DNA from: Protaetiibacter sp. SSC-01
Lineage (GTDB): Bacteria; Actinomycetota; Actinomycetes; Actinomycetales; Microbacteriaceae
Direction: 5' to 3'
NCBI RefSeq assembly: GCF_014483895.1
Contig: NZ_CP059987.1
Span: 2,046,001-2,110,000, forward strand
DNA length: 64,000 bases
Positions 33,614 through 42,835 of this stretch are shown here, in pieces. The position numbers and the translations under genes were made by a program. Position 1 is the first letter of the stretch. Every line of letters begins with the position of its first letter. Below the pieces are notes generated by a model. That model ran no database searches. It saw nothing but the letters and a program-made list of their open reading frames with translations, and was not told the origin of the DNA.

Positions 33614-33903
33614 GTGCGGATCCTCCAGCAGTGGGTGTGCCAGTGCCGCCGGGCGGCGAGGTCGTCCTCCTCGCCGAACAGGCCGTCGGCGCGCCAGGTC
33701 ACGACGTGAGCCGTGCCGACGGGGATGACGAGCCCGCATCCGGGGCAGGTGTACTCCTTGACGGCCGACGCGGCGCTCTGCGACTGCACGTTCCAGGTGC
33801 CGTCACGCCGCGTCTCGGTGCGCCGCATGCCGCCCAGGATGCGCTCGACGTCGAGCGGCTCGGGTTCCGCGTCGCGGCGGCGGGGGCGGCGCGACGGGGA
33901 CAT
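33610..33903 (-). CDS. Small zinc-ribbon-like protein
   Basis: A 97-residue basic protein. The N-terminal 20 residues are Arg-rich. Cys53 and Cys56 (CPGC) together with a His/Cys cluster at the end (His87, His89, His91, Cys92 in HWHTHCW) could bind a zinc ion. Homologues in Microbacteriaceae are labelled hypothetical or, without support, ATP/GTP-binding. Function unknown. TAGACT (33910-33915, minus strand) lies 6 bases before the ATG, suggesting a leaderless message shared with the hydrolase. Confidence 0.82.
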   Translation of the reverse strand: MSPSRRPRRRDAEPEPLDVERILGGMRRTETRRDGTWNVQSQSAASAVKEYTCPGCGLVIPVGTAHVVTWRADGLFGEEDDLAARRHWHTHCWRIRT

Positions 33904-33925
33904 GCCTCGAGTCTACGAGCGCCTG

Positions 33926-33985
33926 AGTTCCCGTTCCGCGTGTTAGTTCCCGAACGAACGGGTGCGAACACGCGGAACGGGAACT
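33926..33985. repeat. Palindromic intergenic element, copy 2
   Basis: The same 19-base arms as at 13203-13264: AGTTCCCGTTCCGCGTGTT at 33926-33944 and its complement at 33967-33985. The centre is the inverted version of the first copy's centre with a few changes, so the two elements lie in opposite orientation. As in copy 1, the right end overlaps the TAG stop of the minus-strand gene next to it (33984-33986, the antiporter). Confidence 0.88.
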
Positions 33986-35741
33986 ACTCCTCGACGCGGC
34001 CGCCGCGGTCGATCTGCTCGAGCCGCGCCTCCTCGAGGTCGATGAGACTCTGCGCGCGCTGCAGGATGCGCGACGGGTAGGCGCCGCGCGAGCGCGCGTC
34101 GAGCAGCGCGGCGCGCTCGGCCGAGATGACCTCACGCCGCAGCGAGCGGTACTGCTGGTGGGGCGACTCCGCGAGGCCGTCGGTGCGGTCGGCGTACTCC
34201 GCGCGCTCCCACGCCGACTGCGCCGCCAGCAGCGTGTCGGCGCGCACGCGCTCGACGACCGCGCGATCGATCTCGACGCCCTGGATCGTCACGTCGTCGC
34301 CCTCGAGCACCGCGACCCCCGCCGTCGACATCTCCTCGAGGAGTGACGCGAGCTCGCGCCGGTCGGCGGTGCGGTCGCTCCCCCGGATGCCGGACAACCG
34401 GATCACGAGCGGCAGCGTGCCGCCCTGCAGCAGCAGCGTCGTGACGGCGACGACGAACGCGATGAGCACGAGCTGCTCGTAGTAGGGCGTCGAGCGCGGC
34501 AGGGACTGGGCCGCGGCGAGCGTGACGACCCCGCGCATCCCGGCCCAGCCGAGCACGATGCCGCCGCGCCATCCGAGTCCCTCGGCCCGAAGCTGCGCGA
34601 TGTCGTTGCGCCGACGGTCGATGCGGCGCTCGATGCCCGAGCGCCGCCGGTCGTGACGCGCCCCCATCGACACCATCGCCTGGAGCCGGTCGAGGGCGCG
34701 CGCGAGCCCGCTCTCCTCCTCGGCGAAGTGCTGCTCCTGCCGCCGCATCGCGAACATGAGCGGCCACACGAAGAAGTAGCGGATGAGGATGAGCAGCCCC
34801 GTCATGAGCAACCCGAGCAGCACCGCCTCGTGGATCGGCAGCATCCCGGGGTCGATGTCGGCGATGATCGTCGAGATCTGGGCGCCCATGACCAGGAAGA
34901 CACCGTTCTCGAGCACGAACTGCACCGTGCGCCAGTTGAACCGCTCCGAGATGCGCGACTGCGCCGTGAACGCCTTGGCGCTCTGGTGCCCGCTGTAGAG
35001 CCCCGCGGCGACGACCGAGATGACGCCCGAGCCGTGCAGCTCCTCCGCGGGGATGTACGCAATGAAGGGCACAGCGAACGAGATCGCCGTGTCGAGCATG
35101 GGGTTGTCGAGCCGTCGGCGCACCCACACGGCGATGATGCCCACCACGACGCCGATAGCGACCGCGACGAACACGGCGTAGAAGAACTCGCCGACGGCGT
35201 TCCACGCGACGACCTCGGCACCGGATGCGGTGACGGCGGTCGCGGCGATCGCCGTGCGGAGCATGACGAGGGCCGTGGCGTCGTTGACGAGCCCCTCCCC
35301 CTCGAGGATCGAGACGAGCCGTGAGGGCAGGCCGATGCGCTTGGCGATCGACGTGGCCGCGACGACGTCGGTCGGCGAGATGACGGCGCCCAGCGCGATC
35401 GCGGCGGCGAGGTTGAGGTCGGGCAGGATCATGTAGAGCACGAAGCCCGTGACGAGCGCGCTCGCGACGACGAGCACGACCGACAGCACGCCGATTGTCG
35501 AGAAGTTGCGCCGGAAGTCGACGAAGGGCACCGTGATCGCGGCGGCGTAGAGCAGCGGCGGGAGCACGCCCATGAGGATGATGTCGGGCTCGACGACGAT
35601 CGGCGGGACGCCCGGGATGAGGCTGTAGCCGACGCCGAGCACGACGAGGATGAGCGGGGCGGCCACGCCGAGCCTCGGCGCCCACGCGGCGGCCGCGACG
35701 ATGGCGACGATGCCCGCGATCGCGACGAGCGCGTAGTCCAT
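33984..35741 (-). CDS. Na+/H+ antiporter, CPA1 family (NhaP-like)
   Basis: A 585-residue cation:proton antiporter. About twelve N-terminal spans (1-425) hold the CPA1 markers: ISPTDVVA and GEGLVNDATAL, where the Asp of the ND pair is the ion-binding residue. The last 150 residues (about 435-585) are soluble and helical, with many Arg and Glu, probably a regulatory tail. It likely serves sodium and pH balance. TAGCAT (35747-35752, minus strand) lies 5 bases before the ATG. The stop codon is inside the palindromic element described above, so the exact end may be recent. Confidence 0.92.
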   Translation of the reverse strand: MDYALVAIAGIVAIVAAAAWAPRLGVAAPLILVVLGVGYSLIPGVPPIVVEPDIILMGVLPPLLYAAAITVPFVDFRRNFSTIGVLSVVLVVASALVTGFVLYMILPDLNLAAAIALGAVISPTDVVAATSIAKRIGLPSRLVSILEGEGLVNDATALVMLRTAIAATAVTASGAEVVAWNAVGEFFYAVFVAVAIGVVVGIIAVWVRRRLDNPMLDTAISFAVPFIAYIPAEELHGSGVISVVAAGLYSGHQSAKAFTAQSRISERFNWRTVQFVLENGVFLVMGAQISTIIADIDPGMLPIHEAVLLGLLMTGLLILIRYFFVWPLMFAMRRQEQHFAEEESGLARALDRLQAMVSMGARHDRRRSGIERRIDRRRNDIAQLRAEGLGWRGGIVLGWAGMRGVVTLAAAQSLPRSTPYYEQLVLIAFVVAVTTLLLQGGTLPLVIRLSGIRGSDRTADRRELASLLEEMSTAGVAVLEGDDVTIQGVEIDRAVVERVRADTLLAAQSAWERAEYADRTDGLAESPHQQYRSLRREVISAERAALLDARSRGAYPSRILQRAQSLIDLEEARLEQIDRGGRVEE

Positions 35742-35786
35742 GCTCGATGCTATCGAGCGCCGCGGATTATCGCGGCGCCAGAAGAC

Positions 35787-36437
35787 TCAGTACCAGCCGC
35801 GGCTCTGCGAGTAGCCCCAGGCGACGCAGGGGGTGCCGTAGCGGCCCGAGATGTAGCCGAGGCCCCACGTGATCTGGGTAGCGGGATTCGTGGCCCAGTC
35901 GGCGCCCGCGCTCGCCATCTTCTCGCCCGGGAGCGCCTGCGGGATGCCGTAGGCGCCCGAGCTCTTGTTGTGGGCGTAGACGTTCCAGTGGGATTCCTTG
36001 TTCCACAGGGCCACGAGGCAGTCGTACTCGCCCTGGCTCCAGCCGCGCGCCATGACCATGTCGTAGGCGATCGCCTTTGCCGTGCCGGGGTCGGGCACGC
36101 CGGCGGCGGGAGCGGTGGCGGCGGTCGGCTTGGGCTTCGGCTTCACGACGTCGAAGGCGTCGCGCGCGGCGCTGTGCTTCTCGGCGTCGACGATCGAGAT
36201 GCTCTGGCCGGCGAGCTCGGGCCCCTCGGCGGGGTCGGATGCGGCGGCGAGGGTCGCGGCGGAGGTCAGCCCCGTCGGCTCCACGAGGAACGCGGCGACG
36301 AGGCCGATCGAGGCGAGGTACGCGAAGGTGCCGAGCGCCCAACGGGGGCGCACGGCTTTCGTAGCGGGGGTGCGTGCGACCGCGACCGCCTGCTGGGGCG
36401 GTTCGGGTTGCGTCCCCCGACGCCGGTATCCGCTCAC
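35787..36437 (-). CDS. Lytic transglycosylase-like secreted protein
   Basis: A 216-residue protein with a cytoplasmic basic start, one span (about 35-55), a low-complexity Lys/Pro/Ala linker (98-115) and a C-terminal domain (120-216) of the SLT/lysozyme-like type found in many actinobacterial cell-wall proteins. The likely catalytic residue is Glu148 in WNKESHW, followed by GAYGIPQALPGEKM and the closing GRYGTPCVAWGYS. Two Cys (140, 204) could form a disulfide. It would cut peptidoglycan glycan strands. The GTG start was chosen with a TACACT box 9 bases upstream on the minus strand; an upstream ATG at 36503 is an alternative. Confidence 0.85.
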   Translation of the reverse strand: MSGYRRRGTQPEPPQQAVAVARTPATKAVRPRWALGTFAYLASIGLVAAFLVEPTGLTSAATLAAASDPAEGPELAGQSISIVDAEKHSAARDAFDVVKPKPKPTAATAPAAGVPDPGTAKAIAYDMVMARGWSQGEYDCLVALWNKESHWNVYAHNKSSGAYGIPQALPGEKMASAGADWATNPATQITWGLGYISGRYGTPCVAWGYSQSRGWY

Positions 36438-36518
36438 AGTCGCACCAGTGTACTCACGCCGCCCGGGAAACCCATGGGAGATGGCGCCCCGAACGGGGGC
36501 CACGGCATCCGTCGGAGT

Positions 36519-37070
36519 TCAGCGCACGGCGAGCATGACGCGCGTGACGGTGTCGAGCACGTAGTCGACCTGGGCCTCGCGATAGCCGCCGCGCTGCGGG
36601 CGGAAGGCGATCGTGCGCACATCCTCGGTCGTGAGGGTGCCGCCGTTCTGGAAGTAGGCGGCGATGCGGTCGGCGAAGGCGTCGACGTCCTTCACGGAGT
36701 AGCCCTGCGTGAGGAAGGTGACGCGCTGGAACTTCTTGCCCGCGGGGCGCACGACGCGGTCGAGCAGCTCCTGCGCGGTCTGGCGGGCCTGCGCGTACCA
36801 GGCCTCCTCGCCCATCCGGGCCATCTCGCGCTCGCGCTCGCGTGCGGCGAACGCGTCCTCGAGGCGCTCGAGCGCGGCGTCGACGTGGGACGTGGAGTAG
36901 CCGCCCTTGCGCAGCGAGAACGCGGTCGTGCGGATGGTGTCGGCCGTGATGACCGAGACGTCGGGGTTCTCGGCGGTGTAGGCGCGGCGGGCGTCCTCGA
37001 GGAACTCCTCCACCTCGTCGATGTCGTAGCCGGGTCGGCCTTTTCGCGCGCGGGGGAAGGTCATGCTCAC
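36519..37070 (-). CDS. Protein with two DivIVA-type repeats
   Basis: A 183-residue soluble protein built from two copies of a DivIVA N-terminal-like motif: GYDIDEVEEFL ... RKGGYSTSHVDAALERL in the first half and GYSVKDVDAF ... QRGGYREAQVDYVLDTV in the second. This type (DivIVA domain repeats, TIGR-type) is usual in actinobacteria, and its function is unknown; a role in growth-pole or division organisation is inferred from DivIVA. The GTG start has TAGCAT (37077-37082, minus strand) 6 bases upstream. It stands alone between the cdsA gene and the transglycosylase gene. Confidence 0.88.
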   Translation of the reverse strand: MSMTFPRARKGRPGYDIDEVEEFLEDARRAYTAENPDVSVITADTIRTTAFSLRKGGYSTSHVDAALERLEDAFAAREREREMARMGEEAWYAQARQTAQELLDRVVRPAGKKFQRVTFLTQGYSVKDVDAFADRIAAYFQNGGTLTTEDVRTIAFRPQRGGYREAQVDYVLDTVTRVMLAVR

Positions 37071-37121
37071 GGGCCCATGCTACCGAGCGGCGGCCGGGCA
37101 CCCGGTGCGGCGCCAGAAGGC

Positions 37122-38144
37122 TCAGGCGAATATGAGGTAGAACGCGTAGGCGACGGCGGCCGACGGGAGGATCGAGTCGAGGCGGTCGAGGAAGCCGCCG
37201 TGGCCGGGCAGCCAGCCGGAGATGTCCTTGATGCCGAGCTCGCGCTTGATGAGCGACTCGATGAGGTCGCCCATCGTGCCGACGAGCATGAGCACGAGCC
37301 CCATGATCGTCCCCTCCCACCACGGCTGGCCGAGCATGAGCCACGCGAGCAGGGTGCCGGCGCCCATCGCGGCGATCGCGGCGCCCGCGAAGCCCTCCCA
37401 GGTCTTGCCGGGGCTGATGCGCGGCGCCATCTTGTGGCGGCCGAAGCTGAGGCCGGCGGCGTACGCGCCGACGTCGGTCGAGACGACGATGATGAGCGCG
37501 GCGAGCACCCACCACTGGCCGCCCTCCTCCCCCGCGAGCACGACGTAGAAGCCCGCGAGGAACGTCACGTAGAGCTGCACGAAGACGCCTGCGCCCATGT
37601 CGGCGAGCACGGTGCGCGCGGGCGCGCGGTGGCTGGGGCGGAGCAGCTCGCCGAGGCGCCAGAGGCTGATGAGCGCGATGCCGGCGATGACGGCGATCCA
37701 CAGGCCCGGGACGTGCCAGAAGTAGGCCACCGGGAGCACGGCGATGCCGACCACGATCGAGACGACGCGCGGCACATCCCGCCCCGCTCCGCGCAGCGCC
37801 GTCGAGAGCTCCCACACCGTGAAGCCGACGAGGAACGCCGCGAACGGGATGAAGAGCCAGGAGTAGAACAGGAGGCTCGCGAGCAGGATGCCGCCGAGCA
37901 CGACGCCGATGCCGATCGCCGCGAGCAGGTTGCGGCCCGTGCGCTCCTTGATCTTCTCCTGCGTCGCGTCGAACTGCTCACGCGCGTGTTCGACCCGGGC
38001 CTCGAACTCCTCACGCGCGTGCTGCGCGTGAGCCTCGATGTCGGCGCGGGTCTGCTGCGCGCGCACCTCGAACTCCTCGAGGGGGCTGCGCTTCGCGGGC
38101 GCGGGATGTTCGGGCGACGACTCGCCCTGGGGGTCTCGGTCCAT
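37122..38144 (-). CDS. cdsA: Phosphatidate cytidylyltransferase
   Basis: A 340-residue integral membrane enzyme that makes CDP-diacylglycerol from phosphatidate and CTP, the branch point for phospholipids. The family signature is at the C-terminus (SLIKRELGIKD ... PGHGGFLDRLDS), and about eight spans follow residue 75. The first 75 residues are an unusual charged helical segment with Glu/Arg/Gln heptads that may form a coiled coil; short versions of this extension occur in related species. It overlaps frr by one base, so frr-cdsA is one operon. Confidence 0.95.
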   Translation of the reverse strand: MDRDPQGESSPEHPAPAKRSPLEEFEVRAQQTRADIEAHAQHAREEFEARVEHAREQFDATQEKIKERTGRNLLAAIGIGVVLGGILLASLLFYSWLFIPFAAFLVGFTVWELSTALRGAGRDVPRVVSIVVGIAVLPVAYFWHVPGLWIAVIAGIALISLWRLGELLRPSHRAPARTVLADMGAGVFVQLYVTFLAGFYVVLAGEEGGQWWVLAALIIVVSTDVGAYAAGLSFGRHKMAPRISPGKTWEGFAGAAIAAMGAGTLLAWLMLGQPWWEGTIMGLVLMLVGTMGDLIESLIKRELGIKDISGWLPGHGGFLDRLDSILPSAAVAYAFYLIFA

Positions 38145-38698
38145 CAGACCTCGAGGAGCTCGGCTTCCTTGTGCTTGAGGGCGGCGTCGATCTGCTCCAC
38201 GAAGTTCTTCGTGAGCGCGTCGAGCTCCTTCTCGGCGCGGGCCACGTCGTCCTCGCCGACCTCCTTGAGGAGCGCGTCGAGGTCGTCCTTCGCCTTGCGG
38301 CGCACGTTGCGGATCGCGACCTTGGCGTCCTCGCCCTTCGCGCGCACGATCTTGACGTACTCCTTGCGGCGGTCCTGTGTGAGCTCGGGCATCGTGACGC
38401 GCACGATGTTGCCGTCGTTCGTGGGCGTCGCGCCGAGGTTCGGGAAGTTGACGATCGCCTTCTCGATTTCCTTGAGCGCCGACTTGTCGTAGGGGGTGAT
38501 GACGAGCGTGCGCGCCTCGGGGTTCTGGAGGCTCGCGAGCTGCGCGAGCGGCGTCGGCGTGCCGTAGTAGTCGACGAGGATCTTCTGGAAGAGGGCGGGG
38601 TTCGCGCGCCCGGTGCGGACGGTCGCGAAGTCCTCCTTCGCCACCTCGACAGCCCGGGTCATCTTCTCCTTGGCCTCGGTGAGGACGTCACTGATCAC
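38144..38698 (-). CDS. frr: Ribosome recycling factor
   Basis: A 184-residue ribosome recycling factor that splits post-termination complexes with EF-G. The long helical arm and conserved segments are present: [11 protein letters not shown] near residue 26, [16 protein letters not shown] near 103 and the final [15 protein letters not shown]. The GTG start has AAGGAG about 8 bases upstream. It overlaps cdsA by one base. In most actinobacteria pyrH lies directly upstream; here a DUF3097 gene separates them. Confidence 0.97.
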   Translation of the reverse strand: MISDVLTEAKEKMTRAVEVAKEDFATVRTGRANPALFQKILVDYYGTPTPLAQLASLQNPEARTLVITPYDKSALKEIEKAIVNFPNLGATPTNDGNIVRVTMPELTQDRRKEYVKIVRAKGEDAKVAIRNVRRKAKDDLDALLKEVGEDDVARAEKELDALTKNFVEQIDAALKHKEAELLEV

Positions 38699-38738
38699 GG
38701 GGGGCTCCTTCGAAGTTCCAGGCGGTTCCTGGTCCAGC

Positions 38739-39563
38739 TTAGTGACCCGGCGCGGTCACGAAGTCGATGAGCTGCTCGACGCGCGCGAGGAGCGACGGCT
38801 CGAGGTCGGTGTACGTCCGCACCGAGCCGAGGATGCGCTGCCACGCCGCCGCGATATCCGCCTGGTCGTCGTGCGGCCACCCGAGCGCGTGGCACACGCC
38901 GTGCTTCCACTCGATGCCGCGCGGCACATCCGGCCACGCGCGGATGCCGACCCGCTCGGGGCGGACCGCCTGCCACACATCGATGTAGGGGTGGCCGACG
39001 ACGAGCACGTGGGCGCCGGAGACCTGCTGCGCGATGCGCGACTCCTTCGACCCCGGCACGAGGTGGTCGACGAGCACGCCGAGGCGCGCATCCGGACCCG
39101 GACGCCGCTCGGCGAGCACTCGGGGCAGGTGGTCGACGCCCTCGAGGTACTCGACGACGACGCCCTCGGCGCGCAGGTCGGAGCCCCACACCTTCTCGAC
39201 GAGCTCGGCGTCGTGCCGACCCTCGACGACGATGCGGCTCGCGCGCGCCACACGCGCGCGCTGCGGCGCCGCCGCACGGGAGCCGGATGCCGTGTAGGCC
39301 CGCCCGGGACCGGCCGCCTTGGGCGCCGTGAGCACGACGGGCTCGCCGTCGACGAGGTAGCCCCCGCCGAGCGGGAACCAGCGCACGCGGCCGTGGCGGT
39401 CCTCCAGGCCAACGTTCCCCTTCTCGACGCCGACGACGGCGCCGACGAAGCCGTCGGCGAGCTCGACGACGAGCTCCTTCGTCGCCTCCACCTGCGGCAC
39501 GACCTTGCGCCCGCGGGCGCGCCAGTCGCCGGAGAGGACGTCCTCGCCGTAGCGGTCCGTCAT
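38739..39563 (-). CDS. DUF3097 family protein
   Basis: A 274-residue cytoplasmic protein of the DUF3097 family, found almost only in actinobacteria. After an N-terminal beta part (residues 1-95) the sequence [15 protein letters not shown] near residue 110 resembles the first motif of a Toprim fold, and [15 protein letters not shown] contains an Asp where Toprim proteins have DxD. A nucleic-acid or nucleotide role is therefore possible but unproven. It is between pyrH (7 bases upstream) and frr (40 bases downstream) on the same strand, an unusual place. Confidence 0.88.
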   Translation of the reverse strand: MTDRYGEDVLSGDWRARGRKVVPQVEATKELVVELADGFVGAVVGVEKGNVGLEDRHGRVRWFPLGGGYLVDGEPVVLTAPKAAGPGRAYTASGSRAAAPQRARVARASRIVVEGRHDAELVEKVWGSDLRAEGVVVEYLEGVDHLPRVLAERRPGPDARLGVLVDHLVPGSKESRIAQQVSGAHVLVVGHPYIDVWQAVRPERVGIRAWPDVPRGIEWKHGVCHALGWPHDDQADIAAAWQRILGSVRTYTDLEPSLLARVEQLIDFVTAPGH

Positions 39564-39569
39564 CCGCGG

Positions 39570-40298
39570 TCAGGCTTCGACGAGGGTGCCGATGTGCTCG
39601 CCGCGGAGCGCGCGCGTGATGTTGCCGGCCGGCTCCATGCCGAACACGAGCATCGGCATGCCGTTGTCCATGCAGAGGCTGAACGCGGTCGAGTCGACGA
39701 CCTTGAGGCCCTGCACGAGCGCCTCCTGGTAGCTCACGCGCTCGAGCTTCTTCGCGTTCGGGTTCTTGCGGGGGTCGTCGTCGTAGACGCCGTCGACGCC
39801 GTTCTTGGCGACGAGCACGGCGGCCGCGCCGATCTCGAGGGCGCGCTGGGCGCTCACGGTGTCGGTCGAGAAGTAGGGCAGGCCGGCGCCCGCGCCGAAG
39901 ATGACGACGCGGCCCTTCTCGAGGTGGCGCTCGGCGCGCAGCGGGATGTACGGCTCGGCCACCTGCATCATCGAGATCGCCGACTGCACGCGCACCTGCG
40001 CGCCCGCCTGCTCGAGGAAGTCCTGCAGCGCGAGCGCGTTCATGACGGTGCCGAGCATGCCCATGTAGTCGGCGCGCCCGCGGTCCATGCCGCGCTGGCT
40101 GAGCTCCGCACCGCGGAAGAAGTTGCCGCCGCCGACGACGACCGCGACCTCGACGCCGTTCGGGTCGTCGGGGCTCTGGGGCGTCGCCTCGGCGATCTCG
40201 CGCGCGATGCTGCTCACGACATCCGGGTTGACCCCGAGCGACCCGGCCCCGAACGCCTCACCCGAGAGCTTGAGCAGGACGCGGCGGCGCTTCGACAT
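39570..40298 (-). CDS. pyrH: Uridylate kinase
   Basis: A 242-residue hexameric bacterial UMP kinase (amino-acid kinase fold) that makes UDP from UMP with ATP. The start reads [22 protein letters not shown], the [10 protein letters not shown] region and the C-terminal [12 protein letters not shown] are conserved. GTP activation and UTP inhibition are known for the family. AAAGGA lies before the ATG. The usual upstream genes rpsB-tsf are absent; gltA lies upstream instead, with a terminator-like hairpin in the gap. Confidence 0.97.
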   Translation of the reverse strand: MSKRRRVLLKLSGEAFGAGSLGVNPDVVSSIAREIAEATPQSPDDPNGVEVAVVVGGGNFFRGAELSQRGMDRGRADYMGMLGTVMNALALQDFLEQAGAQVRVQSAISMMQVAEPYIPLRAERHLEKGRVVIFGAGAGLPYFSTDTVSAQRALEIGAAAVLVAKNGVDGVYDDDPRKNPNAKKLERVSYQEALVQGLKVVDSTAFSLCMDNGMPMLVFGMEPAGNITRALRGEHIGTLVEA

Positions 40299-40320
40299 GG
40301 GGGTCCTTTCGGGACGGGGG

Positions 40321-40342
40321 GATGCGGCCGGTGGGCCGCATC
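40321..40342 (-). terminator. Terminator-like hairpin behind gltA
   Basis: GATGCGGCC (40321-40329) pairs with GGCCGCATC (40334-40342) across a GGTG loop. It lies between the gltA stop (40422) and the pyrH start (40298) on the minus strand and probably separates the two transcripts. There is no T-run. Confidence 0.6.
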
Positions 40343-40421
40343 GATCGTACCCGCTCGGCTGTGCGCAGACCCTGAACCGACCGGACGCGGCGCCGAGCTC
40401 GAAACGGTGCCGCGCGCTCCC

Positions 40422-41717
40422 TCAGCGGCCGGACGGCCACTCGCGGGCCGCGGGGCCCACGTAGAGCTGCTGCGGGCGGCCGATCTTGGTGCCCGGGTCG
40501 TTGTTCGCCTCGCGCCAGTGGGCGATCCAGCCGGGGAGGCGGCCGATCGCGAAGAGCACGGTGAACATGCGCGTCGGGAAGCCCATCGCCTTGTAGATGA
40601 CGCCCGTGTAGAAGTCGACGTTCGGGTAGAGGCGGCGCGACTGGAAGTACTCGTCGCTCAGGGCGATCTCCTCGAGCTCCTTCGCGATGTCGAGCAGCGG
40701 GTCCTTGACGCCGAGGTCGGCGAGCACCTCGTCGGCCGACTCCTTCACGAGCTTCGCACGCGGGTCGTAGTTCTTGTAGACCCGGTGGCCGAAGCCCATG
40801 AGACGGATGCCGTCCTCCTTGGCCTTGACGCGTTCGACGAACTTGGAGACCGACTCGCCGGAGTCGCGGATCTGCGCGAGCATCCGGAGCACGGCCTCGT
40901 TGGCACCGCCGTGCAGCGGGCCGTAGAGGGCGTTGATGCCGGCGGAGATCGACGCGAACATGTTGGCCTCGGTGGACCCGACGAGGCGCACCGTGGAGGT
41001 GGACGCGTTCTGCTCGTGGTCCTCGTGGAGGATGAGCAGGCGGTCGAGCGCCCGCACGAGCACGGGGTTCACCTCGTAGGGCTCGGCGAGGTTGCCGAAG
41101 TTGAGCTTGAGGAAGTTCTCGATGAAGTCGAGCGAGTTGTCGGGGTAGAGGAACGCCTGGCCGAGGGCCTTCTTGTGCGCGTACGCCGCGATGACGGGCA
41201 GCTTCGCGAGGAGACGGATGGTCGACAGCTCGACCATCTCGGGGTTCTTGGGGTCGAGCGAGTCCTCGTAGTAGGTGGAGAGCGCCGACACGGCCGACGA
41301 CAGCACCGACATGGGGTGCGCGGTGTGCGGCAGGGCGGAGAAGAAGCGCTTGAGATCCTCGTGGAGCAGCGTGTGGCGGCGCACCTTCTCGGAGAACTCC
41401 GCGAGCTCCGACTGCGTGGGCAGCTCGCCGTAGATGAGCAGCCAGGCGACCTCGAGGAAGGTCGCGTTCTTGGCGAGGTCCTCGATCGCGTACCCGCGGT
41501 AGCGCAGGATGCCCTCGTCGCCGTCGATGTACGTGATGGCGCTGCGCGTCGCGGCGGTGTTCACGAACCCGGGGTCGAAGGTGTTGTAGCCGGTCTGCTT
41601 GGCGAAGGTCGAGAGGTCGACGACGTCTCGGCCGTCGACGGCCTTCAGCACCGGGAACTCGGCGACCCGATCGCCGAGATTCAGGGTCACCTTCTCGCTG
41701 CTCGTCGCGTCGCTCAC
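40422..41717 (-). CDS. gltA: Citrate synthase
   Basis: A 431-residue type II citrate synthase that joins acetyl-CoA and oxaloacetate at the entry of the TCA cycle. The catalytic histidines are in GPLHGGANEAVL and GFGHRVYKNYDPRA; the substrate-binding EHEQNAST region and the C-terminal RPQQLYVGP are also typical. The GTG start has TAGGCT (41724-41729, minus strand) 6 bases upstream, inside the end of dapC, so gltA probably has its own leaderless transcript besides any read-through. It starts 2 bases after the dapC stop. Confidence 0.97.
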   Translation of the reverse strand: MSDATSSEKVTLNLGDRVAEFPVLKAVDGRDVVDLSTFAKQTGYNTFDPGFVNTAATRSAITYIDGDEGILRYRGYAIEDLAKNATFLEVAWLLIYGELPTQSELAEFSEKVRRHTLLHEDLKRFFSALPHTAHPMSVLSSAVSALSTYYEDSLDPKNPEMVELSTIRLLAKLPVIAAYAHKKALGQAFLYPDNSLDFIENFLKLNFGNLAEPYEVNPVLVRALDRLLILHEDHEQNASTSTVRLVGSTEANMFASISAGINALYGPLHGGANEAVLRMLAQIRDSGESVSKFVERVKAKEDGIRLMGFGHRVYKNYDPRAKLVKESADEVLADLGVKDPLLDIAKELEEIALSDEYFQSRRLYPNVDFYTGVIYKAMGFPTRMFTVLFAIGRLPGWIAHWREANNDPGTKIGRPQQLYVGPAAREWPSGR

Positions 41718-41719
41718 CC

Positions 41720-42820
41720 CTACAGCCTACCGGCGCTGAGACGTGCCACTGCCGCGTCCACCCGTTCGTCGGTGGCCGTGAGGGCGACGCGCACGTGACG
41801 CGCGCCCGCGGCGCCGTAGAACGAGCCCGGGGCGACGAGGATGCCGAGACGCGCGAGGGCGCCCACGGTCTGCCAGCAGTCCTCGTCGCGCGTGGCCCAC
41901 AGGTAGAGCCCGGCGCGCGAGTCGTCGATGTGGAAACCGGATGCCGTGAGGGCTCCCACGAGCGCCTCGCGGCGGCGGCGGTACAGCTCCTTCTGCGCGG
42001 CGACGTGCTGCTCGTCGGCGAGCGCCGCGACCATGGCCGCCTGCACCGGCGCGGGCGGCATGAGTCCCAGGTGCTTGCGGGCCGTGAGCAGCTCGCCCAC
42101 GAGGTCGCTGCATCCGGCCACGAACCCGGCGCGGTAGCCCGCGAGGTTCGACTGCTTCGAGAGCGAGTAGACCGAGAGAGTGAGGCGACGCGAGCCCTGC
42201 GTGACCTCGGGGTGCAGGATGCTCGGCGTCGGCTCGTCGGAGCTCCAGTCGAGTTCGGCGTAGCACTCGTCGTTCGCGATGACGGCACCGAGCTCCCGAG
42301 CGCGGGCGACGGCGGTGCGCAGGAATTCGATCGAGTGCACGCGCCCGTCGGGGTTGCCGGGGCTGTTGAGCCACACGAGCTTCGTCTCGGCGGGCCACTC
42401 CTCCGGCTCGTCGGAGGTGAGCACGGTCGCGCCGACCACGGCCGCTCCGACGGCGTAGCTCGGGTACGCGGCGCTCGGCTGCACGACGACGTCGCCCGGG
42501 CCGAGTCCCAGGAGCGTCGGCAGCAGGGCCACGAGCTCCTTCGAGCCGATCGTGGGGATGACGTTGGCGACCGTCAGGTCGGGCACACCGCGGCGCCTGG
42601 CGTACCACTCGACGATCGCCTCGCGCAGGGCGGGCGACCCGGCCGTGAGCGGGTAGGCGTGCGCATCCGTGGCCGCCGAGAGCGCCTCGCGCACGGATGC
42701 GGGGGTCGGGTCGACGGGCGAGCCCACGGAGAGGTCGACGATGCCGTCGGGGTGGGTCCGGGCCTCGTCGCCGTAGGGGGTCAGCAGGTCCCAGGGGAAG
42801 TCGGGCAGCTCGAGCGGCAC
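41720..42820 (-). CDS. dapC: N-succinyldiaminopimelate aminotransferase
   Basis: A 366-residue PLP aminotransferase (class I fold) of the actinobacterial DapC type, which acts in lysine and peptidoglycan precursor synthesis. The PLP lysine is in SLSKQSNLAGYRAG; the WLNSPGNPDG loop and ANDECYAELDW are conserved. The opening FPWDLLTPYGDEARTHPDG is typical of this subgroup. fdxA lies 15 bases upstream, and the fdxA-dapC pair is conserved in actinobacteria. The GTG start is the first good one in the frame. Confidence 0.94.
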   Translation of the reverse strand: MPLELPDFPWDLLTPYGDEARTHPDGIVDLSVGSPVDPTPASVREALSAATDAHAYPLTAGSPALREAIVEWYARRRGVPDLTVANVIPTIGSKELVALLPTLLGLGPGDVVVQPSAAYPSYAVGAAVVGATVLTSDEPEEWPAETKLVWLNSPGNPDGRVHSIEFLRTAVARARELGAVIANDECYAELDWSSDEPTPSILHPEVTQGSRRLTLSVYSLSKQSNLAGYRAGFVAGCSDLVGELLTARKHLGLMPPAPVQAAMVAALADEQHVAAQKELYRRRREALVGALTASGFHIDDSRAGLYLWATRDEDCWQTVGALARLGILVAPGSFYGAAGARHVRVALTATDERVDAAVARLSAGRL

Positions 42821-42835
42821 GTCACGAGCCCCGGG

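Noticed and set aside
38613-41798. A 1061-codon open frame on the plus strand.
   Set aside because: It is antisense to frr, the DUF3097 gene, pyrH and gltA, all of which are well supported.
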